The translations under genes and the position numbers were made by a program. This document shows, one piece after another, positions 33,894 through 46,700 of a DNA stretch of 64,000 bases. The notes beneath the pieces are model-generated. The model did not search any database, had not been told where the DNA came from, and saw nothing but the letters and a program-made list of their open reading frames with translations. Source of the stretch: Dermacentor variabilis (Eukaryota > Arthropoda > Arachnida > Ixodida > Ixodidae); assembly GCF_050947875.1 (NCBI RefSeq), contig NW_027460346.1, forward strand, positions 4,282,000 through 4,345,999, in the 5' to 3' direction. Within the stretch, counting starts at the first letter, position 1. The number at the start of each line of letters is the position of its first letter.

Positions 33894-34479
33894 AACTTGG
33901 TCGCCTCGTTAACAGTCCAGAAGATACAACAAACACTAGGCTGTTGTTACTGATGGGACACGATGATGATGCGATGACACGATTAATGATGGGACATGAG
34001 AAAAAATAAACATGCGGAAATCTAAGCCAGAGAATGTGGAGCAAAGCTGTGAAGTGCTCATAGTGCTTAAGCGCTTTGAACAAAGAGCTCCGTGCTAAAA
34101 AGCAGGTGACGGCGCCTTCATAAAAGGGTCACGCTTTGCACCAATGCTTTGCACGGAATCGGCTGTTGCTCTACCTGTCGATGGCACTGAAATTCGATCA
34201 GTGGTACGTGTAGAACGTTCGGCGTACTCTCGCCCCAGCTATCTGCATGTTGTCTGCACAACCTGGCCTCTGTGAGCATTACAGGCTTTTGCTAGGGCAT
34301 GGGAAACGCCTGAACTTCGAAGCTCTGATGTCTGCAACTAATGCACATGTTCACCCCAGCTATGTCACGCGTTGTGGTCTATTCTGAAGCCTTCATGGTT
34401 ATTTTCTTCTTCTTCTCTTGCTAATGGAGCTAGCTAGTGCTTGTTCTATTTTTCTTCTTTTGCATGAAATGGGTCAAGT
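33894..34479. other. Gene-free stretch
   Basis: No recognised coding sequence; a short GATGATGATGCGATGACACG-type repeat at 33960-33980 only. Confidence 0.4.
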
Positions 34480-34727
34480 TTTTTTTTTTTATGCACTATA
34501 GGCTTGAACAGAAACATTTTGTTTTGGTTCATTTTATTTTTCTATGTTGTATTTTCGCGATTGTGTTTGTTTCTTTTAGTTAGCTTGCTCTTTAATACAT
34601 CTCTACATTCTTACTATTAACCGAGGGTCCCGTAGGAGTCTTTGAGTTTGGGACCCTCGTCTTCATATTGTCTCTTACCAATTCATTGTATATTAAGAAT
34701 AATAAACTGAAACTGAAAACTGAGTAT
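34480..34727 (+). mobile_element. LINE 3' untranslated end with AATAAACTGAAACTGAAAA tail
   Basis: A T-rich UTR leads into a hairpin (GAGGGTCCC...GGGACCCTC, arms at 34624-34632 and 34649-34658) and then AATAATAAACTGAAACTGAA. Hairpin plus short tandem tail is typical of CR1/L2-like LINE ends. No coding part remains, so this is inferred from the tail alone. Confidence 0.45.
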
Positions 34728-35655
34728 ATGTTCATGTAGCTTCGCTCTTGTTGTCTCTGCTTTGAAAATGATTCCAATGTAGCACGTGGTTTAGAAGAAA
34801 TATTTAATGCCATGCTTTGTATTTGCTTTCAAACTACTAATATTGTGTCAACGTAATATTTTAATTAATTAAAAAGCGTTGCATTGGCTATTCAGCCTCC
34901 GGGCAGTACACCAGGCGATACAATGTGCTGTTCAATTCTGCATTTGAGTGCAAGGGTAACAAAATTTGGGTACTAGTAAAGATGGTGGTGGCGCTAACAA
35001 ATAACATAAATTATAAAAACAATGTGCTCTCTTGACTGAGGGGGGGTGTGCAAATTTTCAGCTATTGCGTCTCCTGATATCTCTCACTCGCGCGCTCCCG
35101 CGAAGTCATCGAAAGACTCTGCTTGTTTAACGATGGCACATGTGAAGTACAGGCAGTGCAGACAGTGGTAAGACGAAAGCATGCAAACAATAGACCCTTA
35201 ATTATTGCCAAAGTCTACATGTGCTACTTTTATCAAGCTCATCGCGCCGATTTGCAAGCTTTGCCGTCGCTGGCATCTCAAGTGGCCGCACCTGTACGAA
35301 CCACTCGCAGGCGCGACGGCGCTCCCTCAACCTACTATAAAAACAAAACGACATGTAAAACAGGAAGCTGTGTGCATAAAGAACGATGGTTCTCGGGCCA
35401 ACAAATGAAGCTATTAGGGGCCGGGGCGTTATAATGAAAGCGGCATGCTGACGATGAGCACCACTTTGTAGGATTTGTAGGACGCGCGCAAGCGGCATGT
35501 CGCACGCATGCACTTCAGTCATGCCTGCACTGGAAGCAGGCGTCTTCGAACGCCGCCGCTACGCAGCTTTCTGTGGCGCCCCTATAGGCGCTGCGCATGG
35601 CGTATACTCCTCGCTTTTCTGTTCCATTAGCATTATTTCCATACTACAGGCTATT

Positions 35656-35656
<1 letters not shown>
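34728..35656. other. Gene-free stretch
   Basis: AT-rich sequence; no frame resembles a known protein. Confidence 0.35.

Positions 35657-35752
<96 letters not shown>
35657..35752. repeat. (CTAT)n microsatellite, 24 units
   Basis: Perfect tetranucleotide array, followed at once by GGCACCGAAATTGGGGTCGA and ACCCTCGACC, which in reverse has a box-B-like GGTCGAGGGTTCGACCCC; a SINE-like repeat may have seeded the array. A similar GGCACT(T/C)GAA phrase recurs at 35805 and 35980. Confidence 0.95.
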
Positions 35753-37089
35753 GGCACCGAAATTGGGGTCGAACCCTCGACCTTTGGTCTTAAGGCACTT
35801 GAATCCACGACCCAACATAGAGATACAGGCGAACCGGCCATATCTCCAAGTTGTATTGCAATTGACATCATGGATGTCGAGAATGGAACCCACGTACTAC
35901 TTTCGGTGTGAACTAAGGAGAACTAAATTAAGACACCGTAATAAGGTTATGTTTATTAGCTTTCTTTAGGTTAGTTTATTAAGGCACTCGAAAGCACGGC
36001 CTTCGGTAGGATAAAACAATAATAGGAAGTAACAACGCGTTAGAATGAAAATTTCAAGTAATGTAATGAATGTCTCGTGCGCGCGCAGGATTTCGGATTC
36101 ATTTTTTTTAGCATATGCTGAAGTGACTATCAACGCTTCGATTGTCGTCATGGCGATGTCGTACGTTCGCCATCATTTCAGTAATGGCATCGCGTTGCCG
36201 ACATAACTGCTTTCGTCGTTCTGTGGACGTCACTGCATCCACCGTCGGCATACTGTTGTCGCCCTGACGTAATGGTCATGAAGGACTTTTGCGGGCGACG
36301 GTAATAGCAAAGCGGGCCGATCACGGAGCCAGTATATGTCGCACATAGCCAAATCACTCCACTTCTCAGAAGGTCCACTGCAGATTGTAAATATAGGTGC
36401 TTTAGGCAATAACCTGTGTTGCTACATTGCTTAAAGGCTAATCGCATTAACTTCGATCTGCCGGGACTGTAGAGCCGTGGGCAGCATTTTTCCCGGGTTA
36501 ATAAGACCTCGGATTCGTAGTGGTGATCGGGCTCAGGCGGGAGATGGTCGACTCGACGTTCGAATGGAGGTAATGCTGTGTCTTTCACAGCGGCTCCGCC
36601 TGTCATCAAGGAAAAGCGCAATAGCGTGGTCGGGAGTGCCGGCACAGGACAAATTTCAAGAGTGGCTAGAGATCACAGAGTTGAATCAAAATGAGGTGAA
36701 GTGTTACAAATAAATTTGCAGCATCGCAATGGCGTTGAAGAGATCGGAAACTATTTGAATGATGTGAGACTCTCTGGAAAAAGTTCCGTAGACGCCCGAA
36801 GGCAGAGTCTATAATCGTTTACAGTATTTTGTTACTGCGCAAAAAATATGTAAATTTTCGCCAGGGATCACTGATTTTCACTTTGAACTGCCTGTGCGTG
36901 AGAACTTTAACAAAAAAATATGATATAAATCTTAAACAAATTTTTGGAATATAGAAATAAAGTCGTAGCAAAGAATTTTAGGAGCATTCAACCAGAAATT
37001 AATTTCATGTGTTATGGCATAATTGCAACTCGCTAGCAGTTTCCATTATTTTTCTTCAGTACTTGTTCCAGCGAATTAAGTATTCCGCC
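35753..37089. other. No assigned gene; one unexplained minus-strand frame
   Basis: A 155-codon open frame lies at 36178-36645 on the minus strand with an HHYESEVLLTREKCCPRLYS segment and scattered cysteines. I do not recognise it, and nothing nearby (no promoter-like, splice or poly(A) context) supports it as a gene. The rest is AT-rich. Confidence 0.3.
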
Positions 37090-37320
37090 GTACGTGCCGT
37101 GGTTTATTAGTTGCGTTGCGCTTGCTAAGCACGAAGTCGTGGGGTCGAATCCCGGCCGCATGTCGATCCTGGCGAAATGCAAAAGCGCGCGTGTGCCACG
37201 CATAAGGCGAACCTAAAAGAACCCCTGGTGGTCGAAATTAATGCTGAGTCGCTCAATAAGGCGCACCTCATATCAAATCGTGGTTTCGGCAGGAAAAACC
37301 CCTGAATTTAATTAGTTTTT
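37090..37320 (+). mobile_element. tRNA-headed SINE, plus strand
   Basis: Head with CTTGCTAAGCACGAAGTCGT and box B GGGTCGAATCCCGGCCGCAT, then CGAAATGCAAAAGCGCGCGT, AAAGAACCCCTGGTGGTCGA and AAGGCGCACCTCATATCAAA. This is the same family as the SINE split at 22915/33893, but diverged independently. Confidence 0.8.
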
Positions 37321-37544
37321 TTTTAATTCTGCTGTAGTTTATTGGCACAATTAGTCCAACAATTAAATTTATATATGCAAGTGTCCATTGTTCCTTGATA
37401 AATACTTTAAGGCTACGCGGGTGCTGCAAAATTTTGCAACATTATTGAGCGGGATATGAAAATCTCTGCATTTCTTATTTGAACGATATTTTCACACGCT
37501 GGTGGCTCAACCCTCGCGTTCACACCTTCGTATATGTTTTTCCA

Positions 37545-37705
37545 GCACTGGACCTGGAAAATCAACTGGCGACCCTCGACCAGGCCCGGCGAGCCGCGAT
37601 CGCCTTTGGAGCCCTGTCAAAGGGAACCACCCAGGAGTAAACGCGCAACGGTTTCTGCAATAATAAAGTTCCTCCTCCTCCTCCTCCTCCTCCTCCTCCT
37701 GCACC
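37545..37705 (+). mobile_element. 5'-truncated I-group LINE 3' end with CTC tail
   Basis: One frame reads DLENQLATLDQARRAAIAFG and ends ALSKGTTQE-stop (37636-37638), the form of the ORF2 C-terminus in the tick LINE group at 1560-7400. It is followed by AATAAAG and a (CTC)n tail at 37670-37702. Only about 160 bp survive. Confidence 0.68.
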
Positions 37706-38070
37706 TCCTCCAGCAGTATAGGAGCACACCCTGACAATTAACCTAAACAGACAAGAGCATGAAATATCCTAATCTGACGAGCAAAAAAAAAAAAACGTGG
37801 TGTTACCTACGCTCTTCCTGCACTGTGCACGAACCCTGTCTGCACAGTGTTGAGTGAGTATCAGTATTGTTGAGTGAGTATCAGTGGATGTTCGCTTATT
37901 TTGCGACCTACGCAAAGGTGGGAAGGCTGCGCGAACTACGTCAATGGTAAATCAAAAAGAAAGTAGCTGCATTTGGAATTTATTTCTCAAGCAAATCCAC
38001 ACAATGATCGGTGAACGGGTTGTCTTCGCGGTGTACTGCGGAGAAGGTTTTCACTTTTTTTTTTTCATTA

Positions 38071-39889
38071 TCAGTTCCTCGGCCTTGCCACACTGATGAA
38101 TGATAAGGCGTAGCAGTAGCGGCCCACGCAGGGACTGTCGTCACAGAGCTGGCCTTGCCAACGAAGCCTCTTGCCATTTGGCAGAGTGTACATGACTGCG
38201 TGGTGCTGCCTGATCCACGACATGGTTTTCAGCGCACAGCTGGCAGCCAGGTAGTGCAGGTGAACCAATCACAGTAGCGGCAATGTTTCCACCATGCGGG
38301 CGATGAAGTTCGCAACCGCGCTGTCCGTTGCTTGACCCCCGATCAGCAGGCACAATCTGCGCAGAGTCTTTGCCGCAGTGAGTCTAGCAGCTAAGCAAGG
38401 CCCAAGCATCACGTGGCCTGTTTCTATGGTGCGCGTACAGAGCGGCTCATTTGTGCAAAGGAGATGGCAAGGCCCGAAGTAGAAGACAGCGTCGACGTCA
38501 CTCACCAGACTATTCAGACTGAAGCGAAGGTCGGTGACTCGGCACCAAATAGGAACTTGAAGCACAATGTCCACACCGTCTCAGCGATGTTCAACCGCCG
38601 CACCTTGGTCTGTCCGTGCAGGCACTTGATGTCGCGCTCTGTGAACATCAAAGGCGCTTTGGAGGCGGCACACGAAAGAGTCTCGTCGTTGCAGACGTCA
38701 TGCTCCTTGTGGAACCAGAAGCTTCGCTCCAGGAATTGAAACGAGTCTTTACAATTCACGGTGCACGGTGGAAGGGCCAGGCAGCGCAGCTGAAACAAGG
38801 CCGGACCCACGACTGACCAGAAGTTGCACACGAGCAAGAAGTGGCTCTTCGTCAGACTGATCTCGAAAAGTTGGTGAGGCGCCGTTCGGAGGAACTTCCG
38901 CATTGGTTTTAGGAATTCGGCAGCACCGCTGTGCAGGCGTTCGAGCTGGACCTGGACCAGGGCTAGTGAGAGAGACATGACGTCGTTCAAGTGCTCGGGT
39001 GCGTCGTTGCTCCGTGGAAGCGGCTTTCGGCTTCCGAGTCAGCTTCCACAGCCATGACCGCGTGCCGCACTCTCTGAAGCAACGTGCTCACCTCTCGCAA
39101 GTCCTCGAGTCGTATGAGGCTTGGTGAAGCTTGGTGTAAGAGCCGGCATTGGGCGGAGGTACCCGCTCGCAAGTGTACTGGAAGGTGCGCAGACCGGGCC
39201 TGGGTGTCTTCATCCTGGTAATGGCGTCGCCCATAGGCACCTCTACGGCGTCCTTTCGTATGACGTGAGCGTGAAAGCTCGGCAGGCCGTGGCAATCATT
39301 CAAGACGACCTCCAAGAAGTCGGCTGTAAGCGGCGTCGCTGCAATTTCCGCGTATATGGACTGGAGAGTGTTCAGCCTGCAACGCGTGCTGGTGTCCACC
39401 ACGGCGTCTTTCTTCAGCCACGACTCGTAGCGGCGGTCTTCGTAAAGTGACCACTGTAGCATCTTCACCTTTGTGAGCCTCTGTGAGAGCACTGGTAAAT
39501 GCGTCGGATGCTCGACGACGCAGTTCACAACGCGCCGCTCCTCCATGTTCTCACCGCTGGCGACAAATCCAAGATGAATGTCGGAGGTCAGAGGGAGGCA
39601 GTCAGTGAACCTCATCTGGCGCAAGTTCTTGATGTTCACATTTTCGCAGTATTCAGCAAGCGTACATTTACCCTTGCCAGAAGTGAACGTTACGGTACAG
39701 TGTGCTAATATTCTAGTACACCGTAGTTATGGTCTCGACGACTCGCTCGCGGTTGGCGACTCTCGTGAGCTCAGCTGCTGCGTCGGTGAGAGCGTGGCCG
39801 GAGCCTCCGTCCAAAAGTTGGAATATCAATTCCCATGCTGCACGCAGGAGTCCGCCGATTAGCTCAGTCCCGAGCGACGGTTTCGTCAT
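38071..39889 (-). pseudogene. Decayed F-box-like / leucine-rich family member, paralogue of 55918-57732
   Basis: Aligns over its whole length with the intact gene at 55918-57732: start ATG 39889-39887 with LLRAAWELIFQLLDGGS (F-box-like), then LTKVKMLQWSLYEDRRYESW, TPLTADFLEVVLNDC, a middle part near 38860-38990, and the C-terminus TMSWIRQHHAVMYTLPNGKR...SVARPRN with a stop at 38073-38071. An in-frame stop falls soon after the F-box and several frame changes follow, so it is dead. The 5' flanks of both copies are also similar for about 200 bp, so it arose by DNA duplication, not by retroposition. The 3' flank of both keeps a TTTATT (minus-strand AATAAA) signal. Confidence 0.88.
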
Positions 39890-41654
39890 AGTGAATCGCT
39901 TCGATCACTGCCTTATCGTTTACCTTGGTTCAGTTATGCGCTTTTTCATTATTCTTGACTAGTCCGGCAAAACGCATTTTCAGAACGCCGCAACATGGCG
40001 CGAAGTCGCTTACTCCAGATGAAGTCTTGGTGGTGGTCGCTGGCCTTTCTTTGCAAGGCACCACTTGCCAAGACGCCCAGTTCTGGAATGTGTAATAGTT
40101 TCTCTTGCAGTCAGTACTGACTTTCTGTAGAGGAAAGAAAGCGTTCGCTGACGGGGCGCTTATGGTGCCTGGTGTCAACTCTGTCGTAGCTAAGATAATC
40201 CATTAGGAACCCTGCTCCCGCCCACACCATCACTTCTTACACACATTCCTAAAGCAACGACAAATCAAGCATTTTGCTGCCTTCTATAGTATACAGCGAA
40301 AGCTGTATATGATTAACCTTCCGTAGTTTTTTCGGCGTCCGTAAAGAGAAAAAAATCATCATGTGGGCTGATCTTGGTGAGAGTGCAGAAAGGGACCAAG
40401 CTCAATGGCACGTACCCCAGTGGGCTCGGGAAACTGTAACGCGCCGTTCGGAATATTCGGGATGGGCCCACGTATGCGGAGTGCATGCATAACGCCTGCT
40501 TCACCTCCCCCGCGGGTGGGCTCTATATTGCACAATCTTCGGGCCGACACGCGGCGCAGGTGAAGCACTTTGCTTTTCGTTTGATAGCTTTGACTGTCGT
40601 AAGCTTTCGCTGTCATTCCACCTTCACAGATTGAAATGGTCGTCAATTTTTTCACTCCTTTAGGGTGGCAGCCGTTATCGGCATCTCGTGGGGTGTGATG
40701 ATTAGTTTTCCTCATCGATTCGGTGCCCGCCCGATTAACTCGAGATGAGTTCAGTTGTCACTATCTATATGTGTTTGGTGTTTGTGCAGCATGTTCAATA
40801 AATCCCGCAACCATCCGTTCCCTTGGCGTTGGTTTCCCTGGTGGTAGACTCCCCCCCGCCTTCTTTTTTATTACAAAATTATTTGACTACGGTCTTTCTC
40901 ATTTATCTTTCTAATTTGGCAGCCTGGCAATACTTAGGTGCAGCAGGCAGGGCTTAGTTCTTATTTTAATTATTTCTTAAATTGATTTTTATTGCCCAAC
41001 ACAATTGTTTGCGCTATCTATTCAGCAATCACGAGCGTCGCTGTTGCTTCATTGGTTCAACTTTCTTTCTTTATAGACTGATCCAGGTACAAGGAAAGGG
41101 GTTCGGTTCGTAGTCAGCTGGTCTCTACGCTCGTGGAACGAGTTGCGACGGGAGAAAACGCCAGTTGCGTTTAACTTTCCCTTTTGTTTGATTATTTTCT
41201 CGAGTGACGGCTCGCCGCGACGCTGGCCGATCTTCCTAACCATATACTCGCGATATGGGTTAGATAAGGTGGAATATAAGATATTGCGAAACAGCGTCCA
41301 TCATAAAACCCTGCAAAAAGCGTTAAACCCACAAGCAACATGAATGTCATCCGTTACGTTGTCTGGTTTCTCCCTAATTGTGCAGCACTTTTCGTGCAAA
41401 ATTGGCAACTGGAAACAAGAGTCGCAAGGAGCTGAGAAATTAAGCGAGATACTAAGGGAGAGAGCCAAGGCAACAGCCAAAGAAGAAAGAAAAGCGAAAA
41501 TTAACAAATTTAACCGCCTTAGTGAAAATATTTATGGATCAACATATTTTTATTTAAAAAGGAAGTAGAGAAAAAGCCGCCTGAAGTAGAGAATAATTCC
41601 GTGTCTTTTGAATCACGTTTCTACAGTTATCAGTCGAGCCGCCTTACGTAGCTA
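39890..41654. other. Gene-free stretch; first 250 bp is pseudogene 5' flank
   Basis: 39890-40130 resembles the 5' flank of the intact paralogue (57733-57930; TATTCTTGAC.AG.CC..GCAAA and TTTC.TTGCAAG blocks). Beyond it, a small palindrome ACAGCGAAAGCTGT at 40294-40308 and unrecognised short frames only. Confidence 0.45.
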
Positions 41655-41869
41655 CACTCTAAGAAAAAAAGGACTAAAAGGGGTAGGGAGGTTAGTCCCT
41701 TTGGGGACTAACTGATTTGCCACAACCATTAGTCCTTTTGGGGACGAACTGACATGGGATGAACTGTTACCCCCCATGCGCTTACGCCTTCGGGGACTAA
41801 CAGTTGTCCCTGCCCGATGGTCCTCAAAGGAGTAACTGTAATTCGTTCCGATGCTCCGCAAAGGTGTAA

Positions 41870-42060
41870 TTAATTAAAATAAGCATTTATACCCTAATAA
41901 AAAAATTAATGAGCTGAAAAAGAAACGTGCCCGACAGCAGGATTCGAACTCACATCCTTTCGCTCACTAGTTAGGTACTCTAACCACTTAACCACGCCGC
42001 TTTTTTTTCCCTTCTTTCATGGTATTTATTATAGTTGCATTCAACCATTCAACCAGACAC
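41870..42060 (-). mobile_element. tRNA-headed SINE of a different family, minus strand
   Basis: In reverse complement: GCGGCGTGGTTAAGTGGTTA (box A-like), AGAGTACCTAACTAGTGAGC and GTGAGTTCGAATCCTGCTGT (box B), then CGGGCACGTTTCTTTTTCAG. The tRNA-like fold is partial and a body follows, so it is called a SINE rather than a gene. Confidence 0.68.
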
Positions 42061-42189
42061 TCACCAGTTCTGCATAGTCAGAGAATGGAGGGCGCAATGA
42101 AAGTCACACACAGAAAAGGTAGCGTTCATACTGTGAGTAGAAACGTTCGTGTCACTTTAGAAGGGTGGCAAGGATAAGCACCTCAAGAA

Positions 42190-43060
42190 AATAGAGTACT
42201 AGTCCGGTTGTACACCGAGTCCATCATAAACCTGCTTTGGGTGTAGTGTCATTTGGATGAAATTTGCCCTTGTAGGTACAACCGTTTCGGCGTTGAGGTC
42301 ATTCGCGTTTTCCACAAACTGTGCATTCCCATTACAAAAAAACATATCGAAAGGCGCACTATTATCAGAGGTTGGTAGCAGGTATCGCACAGTATGAGCG
42401 TTAATCTCAAAGTCTTTCTTTAAAGTCCGTTGGAGGACATCCCAAAATAGGATGGCGTCGGTGCTGTTAATAAAACAATGTTCAATTGTCTCTGGTACAT
42501 CACAAAGGCGACAGTTAGCAGAAGAGACAAAGATACCCTTTTTTTGTAGCCATGTTTTAACCGGTATGGTTTCACTATGAACTTTATAAAAGAATGTTTT
42601 GCAGCAAAGGGATAGTACATTTTGCGAACTCGCTTTAGTACATCCTGGCTTGGCAATTTAATGTATATTGATCGGTAAAGTGGAGGCGGGAATAGCATGG
42701 ATTGTAAGTCTTTGTACAACGTTTTTCGCGACACAGAATACAAGTATTCAGTGGAAAACCGAACTGTCAGGAAACGAACCGCCAAGTAAACTTCTTGCAT
42801 GAACCCCCACAAGCATAAGCGCGAAGAAAAACTTGAAGAAACAACTAAATCAGGCAACGCATTAACAAGTGTGACTTGCATGTATGAACGAATTACAGGA
42901 TGGGAAGTATCGCGAAAATAGAAGAAACGAGACACTATTTGCCGCACATAAAGGTGTACTAAGCCCAGCCCACCTTCACTAACAGGCCTAAAGATATTGT
43001 CGCTTGCTTGACAAGACGGGCTATTTCGACAAGGTTAAGCATGGGAACGCAAGAGCGGCA
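42190..43060 (-). mobile_element. LINE ORF2 C-terminal fragment
   Basis: Minus strand: RPVSEGGLGLVHLYVRQIV, SRFFYFRDTSHPVIRSYMQV, RKTLYKDLQSMLFPPPLYRS, then after a frame change CRLCDVPETIEHCFI (zinc finger) and FWDVLQRTLKKDFEIN. I recognise this as the region between RT and C-terminus of a large tick LINE family (L1/Tx1- or CR1-like; clade not decided). Frame changes near 42530 and before 42950 show it is dead. It sits wholly inside the CACTCT element. Confidence 0.72.
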
Positions 43061-43795
43061 ATATAAAAGTGACTGTATTTTGTGCAAGCTATGCAGTCAG
43101 AGTCTAACGTTGAGTGTACTTGCAACCATAAGCGACTGCGAAAAGAATTCAGCCCGAGTATTTTTAGGGTGATTTAAACTGAGGCACTACGCCATGTATA
43201 CGTGTAGCGAGCTCAAACGTGGCACCGAAGACGACAGAGAAGGGCAATTTCTCTGTCGCTTAGCGCGTGCCGTTTGAGCTACCCATCGCTTCAGTTCGCA
43301 ACCTCCTTCGAACGGAAGGAACTTAGGTACTATAGACCGAGAAAATCTAGCCGTCTAACAGTGACTTGCGCGTTTAATGTGTATCGCTCACTTATGGGGT
43401 GCGCACGAAGGGCATGCCTCTTCACATTCCAGTTTTAAGTTTCACGTAATTTTCTCACGAAGAGGCAAGGTGCTGCTTTGCATGTAGTTCAATAGACAAT
43501 GCACGAACTTCGAACCATTCACGATTTATAGACAATACCGTTTTCGCCGCATCGCTCCATGACACGGACGAAAACAGCGAAGTGCCTGGGGAGTAACTGT
43601 TGCCGTTCGTCCTCCCATTGCTCTATTTCCGAGCAGGGACTTAACACCAGTCCGAAATTTGCACACGGAATTTGCTCCGAAATTTGCACACGGCCCGCAC
43701 ATTCATGCAGATAGTCCTTTGAGGGACGAAAGCGCCCTTTTTAGGACTAACGGCGCAGTTACTCCCGTTTTCCCCGGCATTTTTCTTAGAGTGTA

Positions 43796-46700
43796 CTTCT
43801 CTGCTGTGCTTATGTGGGTGTTTCTCTAACCTTCCACGGTGGTCGCAGTACGTCTAGAACCGCAGCGTCCTGCATGCGCTCTACGCGGTTGTACGGGACT
43901 GGAGGCCACGCATCGTTACGCAACTTCCCAAATAACAACACGAGTTGGTTTTGGCGCTTAACTTGGTAGAGCGTAAACGAGGGATCCATAAGAAATGTGA
44001 TTGATGCGCAAATATATATTTCAATATAATTCTTCCAAAGGTAATAGAAAAAACGCTACTGGAAATCTTCATTTTACACTTTCGCTTCTTTACTAGTTCT
44101 TGGCAGTGTTCTTGCTGCACTTCTTTCTTGCGCGAGTTCCTTTGACCTGGTCCCTTGTTTGCCAAGTAAAGCAGGGGTGTATCTCACAGGCGTAACTGTG
44201 AGATACAGCCTATTTCAATTCTCTCTTTCAAGTTTACGCGTCCTTATATTGAATGATAGGCACTATTCACATTTGTACAAGTAAAGGAACCTTCGACCAC
44301 TCATTTGCATAGAAAAGTTACCTACGGTTGGGCCCCCCCTCCCGAAAAAAAAATCATATGTACGTGCCTGATTTTGGAGTAATTAATGCTGGCATACGTA
44401 CAGTCACGTGAAATATGAGCTCCGACACAGTGCCCGTGGTGCAACTGGCCCCTGGTGTACAGAGCTACATTGAACCACGAAATCCTAGTTTGATAAATAC
44501 GAGTAAACGGGAAGTGTTTAGCTCTTGAACTTCTCTATGTCGGCGCCGCTGTGCAGTCCTTGGGGCCCTTTCTACCACGAGTACTAAGTTTCAGTTAGTA
44601 TTTAAAGTAAGCGCTCATTATTGTTATTTTTTATTCGGTAACCTTCTTCAACGTCTAACCACTGTTCTCAAGTCATCGGTTAGCTTCAGACGCGCCTGCA
44701 TGTATTTCGAATACCAAGAATGTTGTGACGAATTCAATTGCGAGCGTTATCTTATCAGATTGCGTGCGTGAAGCGAATACGGGCGTACATTATCGATCGC
44801 AAATGAGCGCCCTAGTTTGGCTGCAATGTACGAACATTCCAATCTGATGAATGAACGGATGCCATAATCCGTACGTAGATCAGATTCAGAAAAAGCAATA
44901 ATTTGCGCGGAGAGATGGTTGTACTTTGAGTGTTGTTATTTTTGTTTCAGTGTAAGCTCGCCCTATAATTCGTTGGATTCGTGACTCTCTCGTTTGGAAC
45001 TGTCTTATTGTTCGCATCACTACACTGTGACGGTATAGGCGTGCTATATTTTGATTGAGTCAATACTGGGAAATGGATTAGGACATCTTTCTTGCGCGTG
45101 CGTTTACACACTTAACACAGCAATTTATTATGAATAACTTACTTACTAATTTAGGAGCTTGTAAAAGACAGAAACCTTGTATTAACAAGAGGTCTTAAGA
45201 ATAACGAAAATTTATATGCCTATAGGTCGGCTTTCACCTCATTGCACAGAAAGAAATTTCAATAAAATCATCCTTATGAAAATTAAAACTCTATCCACTT
45301 GAAAACGTTTCATCTGAGTTGCCACTTTGCACGTTGATACCAACTTGAAGGTGGTTCGTATCGTTAGACACGGGTGGCCCACGATACGAACGATAAATCA
45401 AGGGGCCTAAAGCAGCGTTGTTCTTAGCGCCGACAAGAGCAGCAACGGACACCACTTGTGGGCGAGTGACACTTTTCGGTACAATTCTTCAAGCGCGATT
45501 ACACTCAAGTTGTGGGCTAAGGAATGTTTACCAAAGATGCACTAATATGATAATTTCGCTCACGTCTATAGCGCGATACCTGAAAAAATAAGAGAGAACA
45601 TTTTTATTGGAAATGTGATCACACAACGTGATTATGACCGCAAACCCTAGAGGAGATCATCCCAACAAGCTGCGAATGAACCCTGCGGAAATTACGACGT
45701 CAGGGTTTCTGTGCCGGCGCTTGCGGAGCATGTAATCGCATACGTGTTGCATCAAGCTCTGTCACTGGATCTGAAGTGGAAGGTTCCACGGCTGCTGCAT
45801 TTTCTCTTTGAGCGAAATTAGTTTTCAACATCACGCTCAATAACGCTTTCCTTGCGTTTGCCTTCGCGTACGTTTAACTGTAAACGTTTTGCAGGGGCGC
45901 ACACTAAACCACCCCGCAAAGCTGCTTCCGTTTATGTACGTATAAGGAGACAAAGGCTATTCTACATCTCTTTCTTCTCCAGACAAATATAGGTCCTCTG
46001 ACTGCCTCACAAAATTAAGGTACTTTGTCTACCAAGACGCAAATTTGAGCGAAGTGGACGCGCGCTGGTTGCGTCTGGTATACGTTGAAACCGCTATTAA
46101 TTTCGAGGTGCTGCAAACGCAAGGCGAGCGGCCGCGAGCTTTCACGCGCCAGCAAGCGTATACCTGGAGTCTGGCCGTAAGCGTTTGCAGCGTTCGTCGT
46201 TGCGCAACAATGCGCAAATGGGTTGTGCTAGCTGATATACGAATTGTATTCACTTTCTGCAAGCACCTATACGTTCCCAAACCTTGCAGACTTGGCTCTG
46301 CTGAACGCTGCCTATGAGACAGAGCACATTTGAATGAAGGCGGTTTTTTTTTTCTTTTTTTTAGACTGCGACACCGCCCGCGTTGGAGCCCCGAAGCAGC
46401 TTGATGACTAGGTCGTTGGTGCGAACACGCAGCCGACGGCTGCGTCAGTGTAGTGCATCATGCACAACAAAGGTTTCGGCGCTGTAAATTTTGGAGCGCT
46501 TACTTGAATGCTTGGGCTTCGTTTGATTTGCAGTGCATTTTTTCTCAGCAGTTCCTTCAGATTTGCTTAGCCGACAGAAGCGGCAAACGTCCATCTGAAT
46601 GTGCTGACCGGCGCCGCGTCGCCTGCTCGGCGTCTAGTTGGAGTTTGCTCCTCACCGTCATCGCCTACCGTACAAGGGCGGAGTAGAAAATTATAATGCA

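Larger units (their letters stand above)
41655..43793. mobile_element. 2,139-bp element with CACTCTAAG termini and TA duplication (CMC-like)
   Basis: Begins CACTCTAAGAAAAA (41655) and ends with its exact reverse complement (43780-43793), flanked by TA on both sides (41653-41654, 43794-43795). Subterminal regions (41670-41870 and 43570-43780) are crowded with GGACTAACTG / CAGTTACTCC-type motifs in both directions. No transposase; the interior is filled by a SINE and a LINE tail. It has the same design as the element at 23050-33815 but different terminal sequence. Confidence 0.75.

Noticed and set aside
35657..35752. CRISPR-like regular array
   Set aside because: It is a perfect (CTAT)n microsatellite without spacers.
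36178..36645. 155-codon minus-strand ORF as a gene
   Set aside because: No recognised motif, no transcription or splice context; long frames by chance are expected at this GC content.
40294..40308. ACAGCGAAAGCTGT palindrome as an element end
   Set aside because: Too short and no matching partner end or duplication was found nearby.
41930..42003. tRNA gene on the minus strand
   Set aside because: Partial cloverleaf only, continuous with SINE-like body sequence inside a transposon.
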